A stretch of 64,000 nt of DNA, taken from assembly GCA_023151315.1 (NCBI GenBank), contig JAKLJE010000010.1, positions 86,861 to 150,860 of the forward strand, written 5' to 3'. Made by a program: the position numbers and the translations under genes. The notes beneath the pieces are model-generated. The model did no database searches, had not been told where the DNA came from, and saw only the letters and a program-made list of their open reading frames with translations. The stretch is from Bacteroidia bacterium. Lineage in GTDB: Bacteria > Bacteroidota > Bacteroidia > Palsa-965. This document shows positions 52,963 to 61,561 of the stretch, one piece after another (the first letter of the stretch is position 1; each line of letters opens with the position of its first letter).

Positions 52963-53519
52963 GTCACTTTATTTTCAATTCAGTACAGAAAGCTGAAGAA
53001 TCCATTCTTCAGAACGGAACATACATTGTGGTTTTACAAGCCATTCGTGTCCCTCCGCATTTGCTCATTGCAGTAAACGGCAGAACATGGTCTATTTCGG
53101 TTTCAGGACAACTTCCTGCGGAACCTATTGATAAATTGTTCAGTTACATTCATCGCAAGCAGATTCCGACAATATTTACAGAATTGCGTTTGCCTTCGAA
53201 TGTAAGTGCAGAAGCATTCGTTGCGATGCTCAACGACGCAGTTGCAAGATATCCTGAAGTACATGCCAATGTGGTAACATGTCTGCATCCGATTCGTGAT
53301 GTGGCTTCCGAAGTTTTCGGTGAAGCGGCTGCTGCGGCAGGATTTATTTTCGAATTGATACCTGCTATTCAGAGTTCAGGCGGACTCGGAACTCATTACG
53401 GATTCTACATTCAGGAACATCTGGATCAGAACGGTGATTTTGCAATGCCGGTTTATACTGCTGAAGACGTTGCACGTGCAACGGAAGAAGCAACGCGCCA
53501 GTATCAGGAAGGAAACTGA
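52959..53519 (+). CDS. Soluble protein of unknown function
   Basis: A 186-residue predicted cytosolic protein starting with TTG at 52959, which overlaps the stop of the membrane protein (TTGA). Central segments VVLQAIRVPPHLLIAVNGRTW and HANVVTCLHPIRDVASEVFG suggest an alpha/beta domain. The strict coupling to the preceding membrane gene suggests the two act together. No family recognised. Confidence 0.55.
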   Translation: MSHFIFNSVQKAEESILQNGTYIVVLQAIRVPPHLLIAVNGRTWSISVSGQLPAEPIDKLFSYIHRKQIPTIFTELRLPSNVSAEAFVAMLNDAVARYPEVHANVVTCLHPIRDVASEVFGEAAAAAGFIFELIPAIQSSGGLGTHYGFYIQEHLDQNGDFAMPVYTAEDVARATEEATRQYQEGN

Positions 53520-53582
53520 CAATTTCATTGGTGTTTCACAGCAAAAGTTGCTTGCGCCACACTATAATTCATTCCGATTCTT

Positions 53583-53590
53583 TACTTTTA
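53583..53590 (+). promoter_or_regulatory. Leaderless promoter of the GNAT gene
   Basis: TACTTTTA, then AACT, then ATG at 53595. Confidence 0.5.
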
Positions 53591-53594
53591 AACT

Positions 53595-54134
53595 ATGACA
53601 CAGTTTCAGATGCTTTTCGGAGAACGGATTCGCCTTCGCGCGTTGGAACCGTATGATGTGGATACGCTGTACAAATGGGAAAATGATACCACCATCTGGA
53701 AAGCCAGCAATACGATTACACCTTTCTCCAGATTTGTTCTGGAACAATACATAGCTTCTTCGCATCTGGATCTTTATACCAACAAGCAGTTGCGACTCAT
53801 GATCACCAACAAAGAAGGAAAGGACGTTGGTGCTATCGATCTCTTCGATTACGATCCGCAACACCAGCGTGCAGGAATCGGAATTCTGATTGCAAGCCCT
53901 GAAGATCGCGGTAAAGGTTATGCTTCCGAAGCATTAACCGTTCTCATTCAATATTGTTTTCATCAGTTGCATCTGCATCAATTGTATTGCACAGTAACGG
54001 TTGACAATGAAGACAGCATTTTGCTCTTTCAGAAAAACAAGTTCACCATCACAGGAATCCGCAAAGAATGGATTCGGGTAGGTGATACTTTCGTTGATGA
54101 ATACCTCATGCAATTGATCCGCAAGGGTCATTGA
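53595..54134 (+). CDS. GNAT-family N-acetyltransferase
   Basis: A 179-residue acetyltransferase of the RimJ/SpeG-like type. RLRALEPYDVDTLYKWENDT near 13-32 starts the fold, DVGAIDLFDYDPQHQRAGIGILIA near 79, and the acetyl-CoA loop EDRGKGYASEALTVLIQYCF near 103 carries R/Q-x2-G-x-G/A. Substrate unknown: a polyamine, a small molecule or a protein N-terminus. Confidence 0.88.
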   Translation: MTQFQMLFGERIRLRALEPYDVDTLYKWENDTTIWKASNTITPFSRFVLEQYIASSHLDLYTNKQLRLMITNKEGKDVGAIDLFDYDPQHQRAGIGILIASPEDRGKGYASEALTVLIQYCFHQLHLHQLYCTVTVDNEDSILLFQKNKFTITGIRKEWIRVGDTFVDEYLMQLIRKGH

Positions 54135-54161
54135 TAATAATAACCTCAAAACAATTCCTAT

Positions 54162-55127
54162 ATGTTATTTGTATGGCGCGGATTCGGAATTATTGTTCCG
54201 ATCATTTTCTTCATTTGCGGTTGGATCGTTTCGTATTTCTATGATGATACGCGCCTGGGCAATCCTTCTTTCATGGGATGGACTTGTTTTTATACGGGAA
54301 TTGTATTGCTGTTTCCGGGATTGATGAATCTCGCTCCGGCTGAAGAAGGACAAGCAAGAAGAAAACACGATTTCTTTTTCATTCCGGTAATCATCTGGGC
54401 ATTGATATTTTTAATCGGCTCCGCGGTGATTTTGTTTTCCAGAAGTTCAGAACAGGAAACAGAAGTTGTGACGGATACTGAAAATGTTACGGAGGAGAAG
54501 ATCGTTGCGCGCACGATCAACTACATGAATTCTTCTGACGATACTATCGAGTTTGCTTATGGTGATGCGGAAGGTTTGATTGATAGAATTTATGTGGAAC
54601 CGCACATCTGGGGAAGTATGAAACTGGAACCGGGCGAGTATCTTTTCGCAACATTCGATCCGGAAGCAAATACTTTGCAGAGCTTCCCGAATAAAAAGTA
54701 TGCGAAAGACAGAAGTCGTTATGCTGTGCGTAAGGACAAGGATGGAGAATTCTATCTGAGAATTTTCAATCCGGTTACGGAAAGCATTTACGACTACGAT
54801 GAAGCGTGGATCATGCTCGACGGTCAACGTAATCTGATGCAGATTGACGTGACTCCGATTTGCGGTAAAACGCTCAATGAAGAATTGATCAAATCTGTTG
54901 ATTGGTTGGCGCAATTGGACACCGTGTATGATGGACAGGATATGATTGAACCGAATTCCGGCGGAACGAAGGATAATTCGGTGACAATGGTTCAGCCGGG
55001 TGGCGATATTCCGACCAAGGTGAAAAGAGGTGAGCGCGTGCTTATGCTGATGTCCGTTCCGATGGAGCGTGAAATCACCGATGAGTATATAGAGAGCCGC
55101 ATGAAGGCTACTTACCTTCCGGAATAG
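54162..55127 (+). CDS. Membrane protein of unknown function
   Basis: A 321-residue protein with three N-terminal membrane helices (VWRGFGIIVPIIFFICGWIV, FYTGIVLLFPGLMNL, FIPVIIWALIFLIGSAVILF, residues 3-105) followed by a 215-residue soluble domain with a beta-rich pattern (NYMNSSDDTIEFAYGDAEG, EPGEYLFATFDPE). It follows the GNAT gene by 27 bases and may share its transcript. No family recognised. Confidence 0.6.
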   Translation: MLFVWRGFGIIVPIIFFICGWIVSYFYDDTRLGNPSFMGWTCFYTGIVLLFPGLMNLAPAEEGQARRKHDFFFIPVIIWALIFLIGSAVILFSRSSEQETEVVTDTENVTEEKIVARTINYMNSSDDTIEFAYGDAEGLIDRIYVEPHIWGSMKLEPGEYLFATFDPEANTLQSFPNKKYAKDRSRYAVRKDKDGEFYLRIFNPVTESIYDYDEAWIMLDGQRNLMQIDVTPICGKTLNEELIKSVDWLAQLDTVYDGQDMIEPNSGGTKDNSVTMVQPGGDIPTKVKRGERVLMLMSVPMEREITDEYIESRMKATYLPE

Positions 55128-55184
55128 CGTATCGTTTTCCTTGCTGTTGGTGCAACATTCAGTATAATGTTCACCTGTTTCCCG

Positions 55185-55192
55185 TATTTTTG
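55185..55192 (+). promoter_or_regulatory. Leaderless promoter of the multihaem cytochrome gene
   Basis: TATTTTTG, perfect match, then GACT, then ATG at 55197. It fixes the start at 55197 rather than an in-frame ATG at 55167, which lies upstream of the element. Confidence 0.6.
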
Positions 55193-55196
55193 GACT

Positions 55197-57245
55197 ATGC
55201 GTTTTCCCTTCATGAGAATTACGGCTTATGCCCTGTTTTCAGCACTCGTCTGCATGATAGCGTTGCCTTCTTGCGGTCCGGATGAGAACGTTATTGCAGA
55301 AGCTGAGATATCGCCTTGGAGGAATCACAGCGACTCTGCGCATTATGTGGGAATGGATCAATGCAGATCCTGCCACGAAAATATTTATCAGACTTTCATT
55401 CAGACCGGAATGGGCAAGTCTTTTGATTCTGCAACAATGACAAAATCCGTTGCACGCTTCGGAAAAGACGCACGCTTCTACGACGATCACCGCAACATGT
55501 GGTACGAAAGTTACTTTCGTGATTCGGCCATGTACATTCACGAATTCAGAATTGACGGTCGCGATACATTGTACAACCGTGTTGAGAAAGTGGACTACAT
55601 CGTTGGTTCCGGACAACATACCAATTCACACATGTACAGCGTAAACGGTTATCTGTTTCAGATGCCGATGACGTATTATGCGCAGAAAGGGAAATGGGAT
55701 TTACCGCCGGGATTCGAAGGCGGTTTCAATTCACGCTTCACGCGCAACATCGGATTGGAATGCATGAGTTGTCACAACTCACTTCCGGATTTTGTACAAG
55801 GCTCCGAAAACAAATACAATTCTGTTCCTAACGGAATCGGTTGTGAGCGTTGTCACGGTCCGGGTTCCATTCACGTTGCAGAAAAACTTGCCGGCAATGT
55901 GGTGGATACATCGAAATATATCGATTACTCTATCGTGAATCCGGGAAAGCTCTCTCCTGAATTGCAGTTTGATGTTTGTCAGCGTTGTCATTTGCAAGGG
56001 AACGCTGTGTTGAAACCGGGGAAATCATTTTTCGATTTTCGTCCGGGAATGGAATTGAATTCAGTGATGACGGTATTTATGCCGAAGTATAAAGGCGCGG
56101 AAGATCAGTTCATCATGGCTTCTCATGCAGAGCGGTTGAAGATGAGTCAGTGTTTTATTCAAACAGAAAGCCGCAGAGAAGATAATTCGGATTCACTTCG
56201 TCCGTACAAAAACGCGTTGACGTGCGTAACGTGTCACAATCCGCATGTGAGTGTAAAAGCAACGGGCGATTCTACATTCAACGTTGCCTGTATGTCGTGT
56301 CACGGTACAGGAAAAAGCAAACTTGCAAACTGTACAGAATCCGAAGCGATGCGAACAGCAGAGAACAACAATTGCGTTTCCTGTCACATGCCGCGTACCG
56401 GTTCCATTGATATTCCGCATGTAACAGTTCACGATCACCGAATTGCTGTTCACTCGAAAGACACTGTGAAAGCCGCAAAGGATATTGCCGTGTTTCTCGG
56501 ATTGTACGCAGTGAATGAAAAGAATCCGGCGCGCTCCATTGTTGCGAAAGCTTATCTGCAGCAATACGAGAAGTTTGATCACGATCCGGTAATGCTGGAT
56601 TCTGCTATTGCATACATCGACACGAAGACTGCTGCGGATGTGAGAAGCAATTTTTCTCTGCTCGTACATTATTATTTCCTTCGCGGCGACAACAATTCCA
56701 TGATTGATCTCGTGAACAGAGAATCGGTGAAATGGTTGCGTGATACATTGCTCACACATCGCACATTTGATAATGGAGATGCATGGACCGCTTACAGAAT
56801 CGGAGAAGCGTTTTTCAATACCGGCAATATGGTCAGTGCAGAAACATATTATTCCATCGCAACATCACTTGCTCCGTTTCATCCAGATTTCAGAGCGAAA
56901 TATGCATTGGCTTTGGCATCACAACAAAAATTACAGAGCGCTATTCAGGAATACGGCAAAGTTCTCGAGCAATATCCATTGCATATGTCATCGCTGACAA
57001 GTTTGGGTTATTTGTGGCTGAGTTCCGGCAATTCAACACAAGCAGAGAAATTATATACAGATGCTCTGAAAAACGACCCGGATGATCAGACAGCGTTGAT
57101 GAATACCGCCGGGTTGTATATCTTCAGAAAAGATTACAATGAAGCTTTGGTGTATGTCAACAAGGTTTTGGTGTTGAATCCCGCGAGCTTACAGGCGAAT
57201 CAGCTGCGCGGACAATTGCAAACCATGATCAGAACAGGAAACTGA
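55197..57245 (+). CDS. Multihaem cytochrome c lipoprotein with TPR domain
   Basis: A 682-residue exported protein. The leader FMRITAYALFSALVCMIALPSC ends in a lipobox Cys. Seven CxxCH motifs follow between residues about 55 and 395: CRSCH, CMSCH, CERCH, CQRCH, CVTCH, CMSCH and CVSCH, as in cytochrome c554-like proteins. The last 190 residues are tetratricopeptide repeats (e.g. FFNTGNMVSAETYYSIATSL, YALALASQQKLQSAIQEYGK). Such cytochrome-TPR proteins probably shuttle electrons at the outer side of the membrane while the TPRs dock a partner; substrate unknown. Confidence 0.88.
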   Translation: MRFPFMRITAYALFSALVCMIALPSCGPDENVIAEAEISPWRNHSDSAHYVGMDQCRSCHENIYQTFIQTGMGKSFDSATMTKSVARFGKDARFYDDHRNMWYESYFRDSAMYIHEFRIDGRDTLYNRVEKVDYIVGSGQHTNSHMYSVNGYLFQMPMTYYAQKGKWDLPPGFEGGFNSRFTRNIGLECMSCHNSLPDFVQGSENKYNSVPNGIGCERCHGPGSIHVAEKLAGNVVDTSKYIDYSIVNPGKLSPELQFDVCQRCHLQGNAVLKPGKSFFDFRPGMELNSVMTVFMPKYKGAEDQFIMASHAERLKMSQCFIQTESRREDNSDSLRPYKNALTCVTCHNPHVSVKATGDSTFNVACMSCHGTGKSKLANCTESEAMRTAENNNCVSCHMPRTGSIDIPHVTVHDHRIAVHSKDTVKAAKDIAVFLGLYAVNEKNPARSIVAKAYLQQYEKFDHDPVMLDSAIAYIDTKTAADVRSNFSLLVHYYFLRGDNNSMIDLVNRESVKWLRDTLLTHRTFDNGDAWTAYRIGEAFFNTGNMVSAETYYSIATSLAPFHPDFRAKYALALASQQKLQSAIQEYGKVLEQYPLHMSSLTSLGYLWLSSGNSTQAEKLYTDALKNDPDDQTALMNTAGLYIFRKDYNEALVYVNKVLVLNPASLQANQLRGQLQTMIRTGN

Positions 57246-57249
57246 TTTT

Positions 57250-58281
57250 ATGAAGAAGTGGAAGAAAATATCTCTGATTGTCATCCTGATATTGATGATT
57301 CCTGCAGCTATTGGCGGTTATTGGTTCTGGAAGATTTATTACAAGCCCGGAACGCATCAGGGTGATGACAAAGGCGTGTTCTATGTGCACACCGGAACAA
57401 CATATGAGCAGTTGGTGGATAATCTGGAAGCGAAGAAGATCATTGACAACCGCAAGGATTTTGAATGGACAGCGAAGCTGAAGAAGTTTGAAAATCCGAA
57501 ACCGGGTCGTTACCGCATTCGTGAGGGGATGACGTATCGCGAGTTGATCAACATGTTCAAAGCAGGATTACAGGAACCGGTGATGATCACATTCAACACG
57601 GTTCGCACCAAGCAGGATCTGGCACGACAAGTCGGTCGTTATCTCGAATGCGATTCGCTGGAGTTGATTACACTCTTGGAAGACGATTCGTTTGCTGCGA
57701 AGTACGGATTCAGCGGAGAAACATTTCTGACCATGTTCATTCCGGATTCGTACGAGTTCTATTGGAATACTTCTGCCGATGAATTCTTCACGCGCATGGC
57801 GGATGAATACAAGAAGTTCTGGACAGATGAGCGCAAGGCGAAAGCGAAAGAAATCAGACTCACGCAGAGTGAAGTTTCCATTCTCGCGTCAATAGTGGAA
57901 TCGGAACAACGATTGGTTGTGGAAGAACGCAAAGTTGTTGCGGGATTGTATCTCAACCGCATTCGCAAAGGAATGAAACTGGAATCTGATCCGACGGTGA
58001 TTTACGCCATGGGTGATTTCTCCAAGATGCGCGTGTACTTCGATGATCTCGATTACGATTCGCCTTACAATACATACAAATATCGCGGCTTGCCTCCGGG
58101 ACCGATTCTGCTTCCCGAGAAAGAGAGCATTGATGCGGTTTTGTATCACGACAAGAACGATTACATCTTCATGTGTGCGGAGTACGGCACGAATCGTCAC
58201 AAGTTCACTGACAATCTCGCAGAGCACGAACGCAACGCGGATAAGTTCAGGGCGGCGTTGAATAAGGCGGGAGTGAAGTAG
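57250..58281 (+). CDS. mltG: Endolytic murein transglycosylase MltG
   Basis: A 343-residue membrane-anchored lytic transglycosylase that cuts nascent glycan strands. N-terminal helix LIVILILMIPAAIGGYWFW (residues 9-27), LysM-like subdomain PGRYRIREGMTYRELINMFKAG near 83, and the catalytic Glu in LASIVESEQRLVVEERKVVAGLYLNRI near 205-231, with SDPTVIYAMG and YNTYKYRGLPPGPI typical of the YceG fold. Four bases after the cytochrome gene. Confidence 0.95.
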   Translation: MKKWKKISLIVILILMIPAAIGGYWFWKIYYKPGTHQGDDKGVFYVHTGTTYEQLVDNLEAKKIIDNRKDFEWTAKLKKFENPKPGRYRIREGMTYRELINMFKAGLQEPVMITFNTVRTKQDLARQVGRYLECDSLELITLLEDDSFAAKYGFSGETFLTMFIPDSYEFYWNTSADEFFTRMADEYKKFWTDERKAKAKEIRLTQSEVSILASIVESEQRLVVEERKVVAGLYLNRIRKGMKLESDPTVIYAMGDFSKMRVYFDDLDYDSPYNTYKYRGLPPGPILLPEKESIDAVLYHDKNDYIFMCAEYGTNRHKFTDNLAEHERNADKFRAALNKAGVK

Positions 58282-58357
58282 GGGGGATTGGGGATTGGGG
58301 ATTGGGGATTGGGAATTGGGAAGTGGGTATTCGGTAATCGGGTATTCGGGAAGCGGG
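58281..58357 (+). repeat. G-rich tandem repeat after mltG
   Basis: Starting inside the mltG stop codon, GGGGATT is repeated four times (58283-58310), then variants GGGAATT, GGGAAGT and GGGTATTC, giving at least seven runs of three or more G in 77 bases. Confidence 0.85.
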
Positions 58358-58390
58358 AGTGAGGGTTTGTTGATTGTGGAAGATGATTTA

Positions 58391-58774
58391 CTACGCGTAT
58401 ATTTTTTTCTCGAGGAGCCAGTTAACAAGAATGATAAAGATGAGAGGAATGAAACCGAGTATCATTCCGAAAACGACGATAAGCACTCCGCCGCTCGCAA
58501 TGTTACCTCCGTCTTTCCAAGCGATTGCTGCGCCGAATACGAACAGGCCGAGAATCATTCCGAATAGAAAGATCAAACTTCGAATTCCCCAATGTTTAAA
58601 ACGAATCAGTAGAGGGTATTGTATGCTCAGTACAATGAATCCGATGACTTGCAATACTAAATACCATTGTATCCCGGAGCGGGTGAAAATGATGTCCGCA
58701 ATCCGGAACAGCAAATATTCGACTCCGGCAAGCAAGAGCAAATTCACCAAGAGATATCTCAAAAAATATTTCAA
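58391..58774 (-). CDS. Small membrane protein of unknown function
   Basis: A 127-residue protein with four hydrophobic helices (YLLVNLLLLAGVEYLLF, LVLQVIGFIVLSIQYPLL, IRSLIFLFGMILGLFVFGAA, GVLIVVFGMILGFIPLIFI). The start is TTG at 58774, or an internal start could be used. No family recognised. Convergent with mltG across the G-rich repeat. Confidence 0.55.
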   Translation of the reverse strand: MKYFLRYLLVNLLLLAGVEYLLFRIADIIFTRSGIQWYLVLQVIGFIVLSIQYPLLIRFKHWGIRSLIFLFGMILGLFVFGAAIAWKDGGNIASGGVLIVVFGMILGFIPLIFIILVNWLLEKKIYA

Positions 58775-58840
58775 CGGTTAATCAGGATTATTGTTAAGCT
58801 TATGAAAGGATGTTCACCGGCGATGCAATTTCGATTTCGC

Positions 58841-59725
58841 TTATTTCGGCATCTTCTGAGCCTTGTCATTTTTACTGAATCTTTTGATAAAGCTGCAATG
58901 CTGACAGAAGTCTTCAACAATTATTCCATTCAGAAATCCGTCTCTCATATTTTTGAAACGATCACTTTCGAGAATGTTGTTTAGCGATTGTTCCTTTAAG
59001 TTACCTAAATTGATATTGGCGTTCTTGTCAAGACAGCAGGGAACAACAGTTCCGTCTGCATGAATTCCAATATGGTTCGTTGTTCCATGACAACGTCCTT
59101 TCGTTCCCTGATTGGGAATAGAGTAGGAGGGCCACTCAAAACGCGAATCAAAATTCAGGTAAAGCCGATTCCAGATCTTCTTTGATTTAATCGCTCCGAG
59201 TTCTATGTTTCGATTGATCGTAATGTTGAAGAAAGACTCAATTTTTCGAAGTTCTGTTTCGTTGTCAGAGTCGTTGCTTTCCTGATTCCACAATCTGAAA
59301 TTGGTGTAGAGTTCAGGTCTTGATTCATGCGCCGACTTAACGAAATCGAAGATGGGCAGCAGGTATGATTCCAGATCTTTATCGGGGAAATTATCTTTGA
59401 ATGCCTGCAGGGAAAAATTGATTTGTCGGACACAATTCGAACGGATGATCAGATCTTTATGTTTTTTGATCAGGATCCCGTTGGTGGTAAGATCCACTAA
59501 GGTTTTATACTGTTCACAGATTTCCAGAATTTTCTGTAACTGCGGATGAGCAAGCGGTTCGCCCAAGAGGTGCAGACATATGACTTCAGTTACAGGAGCT
59601 ACTTGTTTGAGTATCCCTTCAAATTCCACAACGTCCATGATCTTTTTATCCTTCTCCGGAAAAGGACAAAAAGAACATTGAACATTACAGATGTTGGATA
59701 TTTCAATGTAAATTTTCTTAAACAT
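58841..59725 (-). CDS. Radical SAM/SPASM-type enzyme
   Basis: A 294-residue radical SAM protein. The cluster triad is CNVQCSFCPFPEKDKK at residues 13-28 (CxxxCxxC), EVICLHLLGEPLAHPQL near 49 is the glycine-rich SAM motif, and a SPASM-like C-terminus has GTVVPCCLDKNANINLGNLKE near 230 and FCQHCSFIKRF near 280. It resembles Bacteroidota enzymes that act on peptides or on surface polysaccharide clusters; the substrate is not evident as neighbours are unrelated. GGAG precedes the ATG by a few bases. Confidence 0.85.
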   Translation of the reverse strand: MFKKIYIEISNICNVQCSFCPFPEKDKKIMDVVEFEGILKQVAPVTEVICLHLLGEPLAHPQLQKILEICEQYKTLVDLTTNGILIKKHKDLIIRSNCVRQINFSLQAFKDNFPDKDLESYLLPIFDFVKSAHESRPELYTNFRLWNQESNDSDNETELRKIESFFNITINRNIELGAIKSKKIWNRLYLNFDSRFEWPSYSIPNQGTKGRCHGTTNHIGIHADGTVVPCCLDKNANINLGNLKEQSLNNILESDRFKNMRDGFLNGIIVEDFCQHCSFIKRFSKNDKAQKMPK

Positions 59726-59762
59726 CTCCGATCTTGAACTTGATGTGCCGGTATCACTGCGC

Positions 59763-59918
59763 TCTTACGTTTTGAGAATAGCAGGATACACTTGTAAAGA
59801 TACTGTTCCTAAGGATGTGAGCGTTTACGGATTTGCCTTGTGCGATTTTTCCTCTAACTAATAAACGTAAAAGCGCGCCTGCCCGCCGAAGGAGGGTGGA
59901 ACCAATGCATTGTAACTG
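59763..59918. repeat. attC-like repeat d (most diverged)
   Basis: It shares the ACGTAAAAGCGCG centre and the CAATGCATTGTAACTGGTAG end with sites b and c, and has an outer CTCTTACGTTTT like CTCTAACGTTTT of site a. A 24-base insert with CCCGCCGAAGGAGGG interrupts it. This and random-looking sequence fill the gap between the radical SAM and the next gene. Confidence 0.4.
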
Positions 59919-59925
59919 GTAGTTT

Positions 59926-60477
59926 TTAGATCTCTATCGTGTCGGAGATGTCAACACCAGCAAAATTGAACTTGTATTTACGATATCCGAAGTCGGTTGC
60001 AATAATATAGCCGTCGGCGACGGTGAAGTTGTCAGTTCCTTCTATAGTCGTGAAAATGTCTGCTCCCTGGTTTTGCCAAATAATATTTCCATTTTCATCA
60101 AGGCGCGAAATCGACAGTTCTCCATGCACAATAAAACCGTTTTGGATTTTGAAAATTTCGAAACAGGTAGCTTCATCCGCCTTAGTGTGCCATTTAAGTT
60201 TCAAATCTGGAATTGACAAGGAGAATACTGTATCGGAACAGCAAACTACCAGTTCAGTTTCGTTGGCAACAAATGATGTGGAATGAACAGTGGTACCACC
60301 TCCGGATGCCGCAATCATGGCGCAATGCGAGGTGTTATTTCCATCGCTGACAAAAATTTTCACAATTGACGATGGTTTATATTCTGTGTCGAAAAAATAG
60401 ATTAGTTCGTTACCCGTTGAGACAAGCGTGTCTTCCGATGTAATCTCAATTTTGAACTGACTGTTGTTGCATTCCAT
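59926..60477 (-). CDS. Protein of unknown function, beta-propeller-like
   Basis: A 183-residue protein without a signal peptide, rich in short beta strands: NELIYFFDTEYKPSSIVKIF, VVCCSDTVFSLSIPDLKLKWH and NGNIIWQNQGADIFTTIEG, which resemble PQQ/quinoprotein-type propeller blades (the W-x-pattern KLKWHT and NIIWQN). Eleven bases after the LRR gene on the same strand, so both may be in one cassette. No family named. Confidence 0.5.
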   Translation of the reverse strand: MECNNSQFKIEITSEDTLVSTGNELIYFFDTEYKPSSIVKIFVSDGNNTSHCAMIAASGGGTTVHSTSFVANETELVVCCSDTVFSLSIPDLKLKWHTKADEATCFEIFKIQNGFIVHGELSISRLDENGNIIWQNQGADIFTTIEGTDNFTVADGYIIATDFGYRKYKFNFAGVDISDTIEI

Positions 60478-60488
60478 GGGTAGTTGTT

Positions 60489-61376
60489 TCAGTAGATTAT
60501 TTGTGTTGAATGCAATGAGTCTTCAATTGGTTTGATCTGCAATGTATCAACTGGATTGTCAATGAGCGTAATCTCCTTCAGCTGTTTCATGGATGTAATA
60601 TCATACGGGAGCTTAGTTAAATTGTTCCGAAACAAATTGAGTCGCTCAAGACGTTTGAGATTGGCGATTGACGGAGGAAGTTCACTAATGTTACTGCCAC
60701 TGAGGTGAATGATTCTCAAATTGGGACAATGTTCTAGTTGTCTAAAAAGTAAATCAAGATCAATGGAATCCTGCCAAATTATTCCAAGTTCCTGAAGATT
60801 GCTACATACACTGAAATCAGAACTTTGCAGATTGATAGGACCGCTTAAATTAAGCCTTTTGAGATTTGGCATATGAAGCACTTTCGGAAGACAAGTTTGA
60901 AAATCGAAATTCCTGAGACTGGTCATATTAAGTTCTTCAATAGCTTGATTCTTAAAATAGAACTCATCCGGAAACTGTTCAAAGTTGTTCCAGTGTAGGC
61001 TCAATGATTTGAGGTTTGACAAACTGGTGATTTCTACAGGGAAAGAAGTGAAATTGTTCGATCCAATATTTAGAATTTCAAGCTTTGACAAAGCATTTAT
61101 TCCGGTCAAATATGAAAGTCGATTGCCACTTAAGTTTAATACTTGAAGGTTTGGCAAATCGAAAACCACGTCTGGAACTTTTTCAAGATTTTGTTCAGAT
61201 AAATCGAGCATTACAACACGACTCAAATCTTCCGGCAAACTGTCAATGCTGGTGTATGTAATGTATAATAGCGAATCACTCGATGATAAATGACAATCAC
61301 CTTTCTCTTCATTGCAAGAACAAATCATAAAGGCGACAATACAATACAAAATTGGTCTCACGATGCAATTACCCAT
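60489..61376 (-). CDS. Leucine-rich repeat lipoprotein
   Basis: A 295-residue protein. Leader VRPILYCIVAFMICSCNEEK has a lipobox-like Cys pair; ATG 61376 (MGNCIVRP) overlaps the repeat c edge, and GTG 61361 is an equal alternative. About nine LRRs follow: VVMLDLSEQNLEKVPDVVFD, LQVLNLSGNRLSYLTGI, LKSLSLHWNNFEQFP and RLERLNLFRNNLTKLP. A binding or scaffold protein at the cell surface. It is one of the genes in the presumed cassette array. Confidence 0.75.
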   Translation of the reverse strand: MGNCIVRPILYCIVAFMICSCNEEKGDCHLSSSDSLLYITYTSIDSLPEDLSRVVMLDLSEQNLEKVPDVVFDLPNLQVLNLSGNRLSYLTGINALSKLEILNIGSNNFTSFPVEITSLSNLKSLSLHWNNFEQFPDEFYFKNQAIEELNMTSLRNFDFQTCLPKVLHMPNLKRLNLSGPINLQSSDFSVCSNLQELGIIWQDSIDLDLLFRQLEHCPNLRIIHLSGSNISELPPSIANLKRLERLNLFRNNLTKLPYDITSMKQLKEITLIDNPVDTLQIKPIEDSLHSTQIIY

Positions 61377-61456
61377 AATGTTTTGCGGATTGGCGCCGCG
61401 CGCCTTTCCTTGAAATAAATATACGTAAAAGCGCATGGAGCAATGTGTTGTTACTG
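61373..61456. repeat. attC-like repeat c
   Basis: 84 bp, about four-fifths identical to site b by eye. Ends CCATAATGTTTTGCGGATTGG and GTTACTGGTAG; the centre CCTTGAAATAAATATACGTA is identical to site b. It lies between the OmpA and LRR genes. Confidence 0.5.
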
Positions 61457-61561
61457 GTAGTTCATTTCAGCAGCCGGACATTCTTTGATATTAGAGGAGG
61501 AAGTCCTGCTGTGCTATACTAATCGCTAAAACTCAGTTTGTGTTATCGGTGATTGAATTCT

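Noticed and set aside
55167..55196. Upstream start (ATG 55167) for the multihaem cytochrome
   Set aside because: The promoter element sits between this ATG and the one at 55197, and the shorter form gives a cleaner lipoprotein signal.
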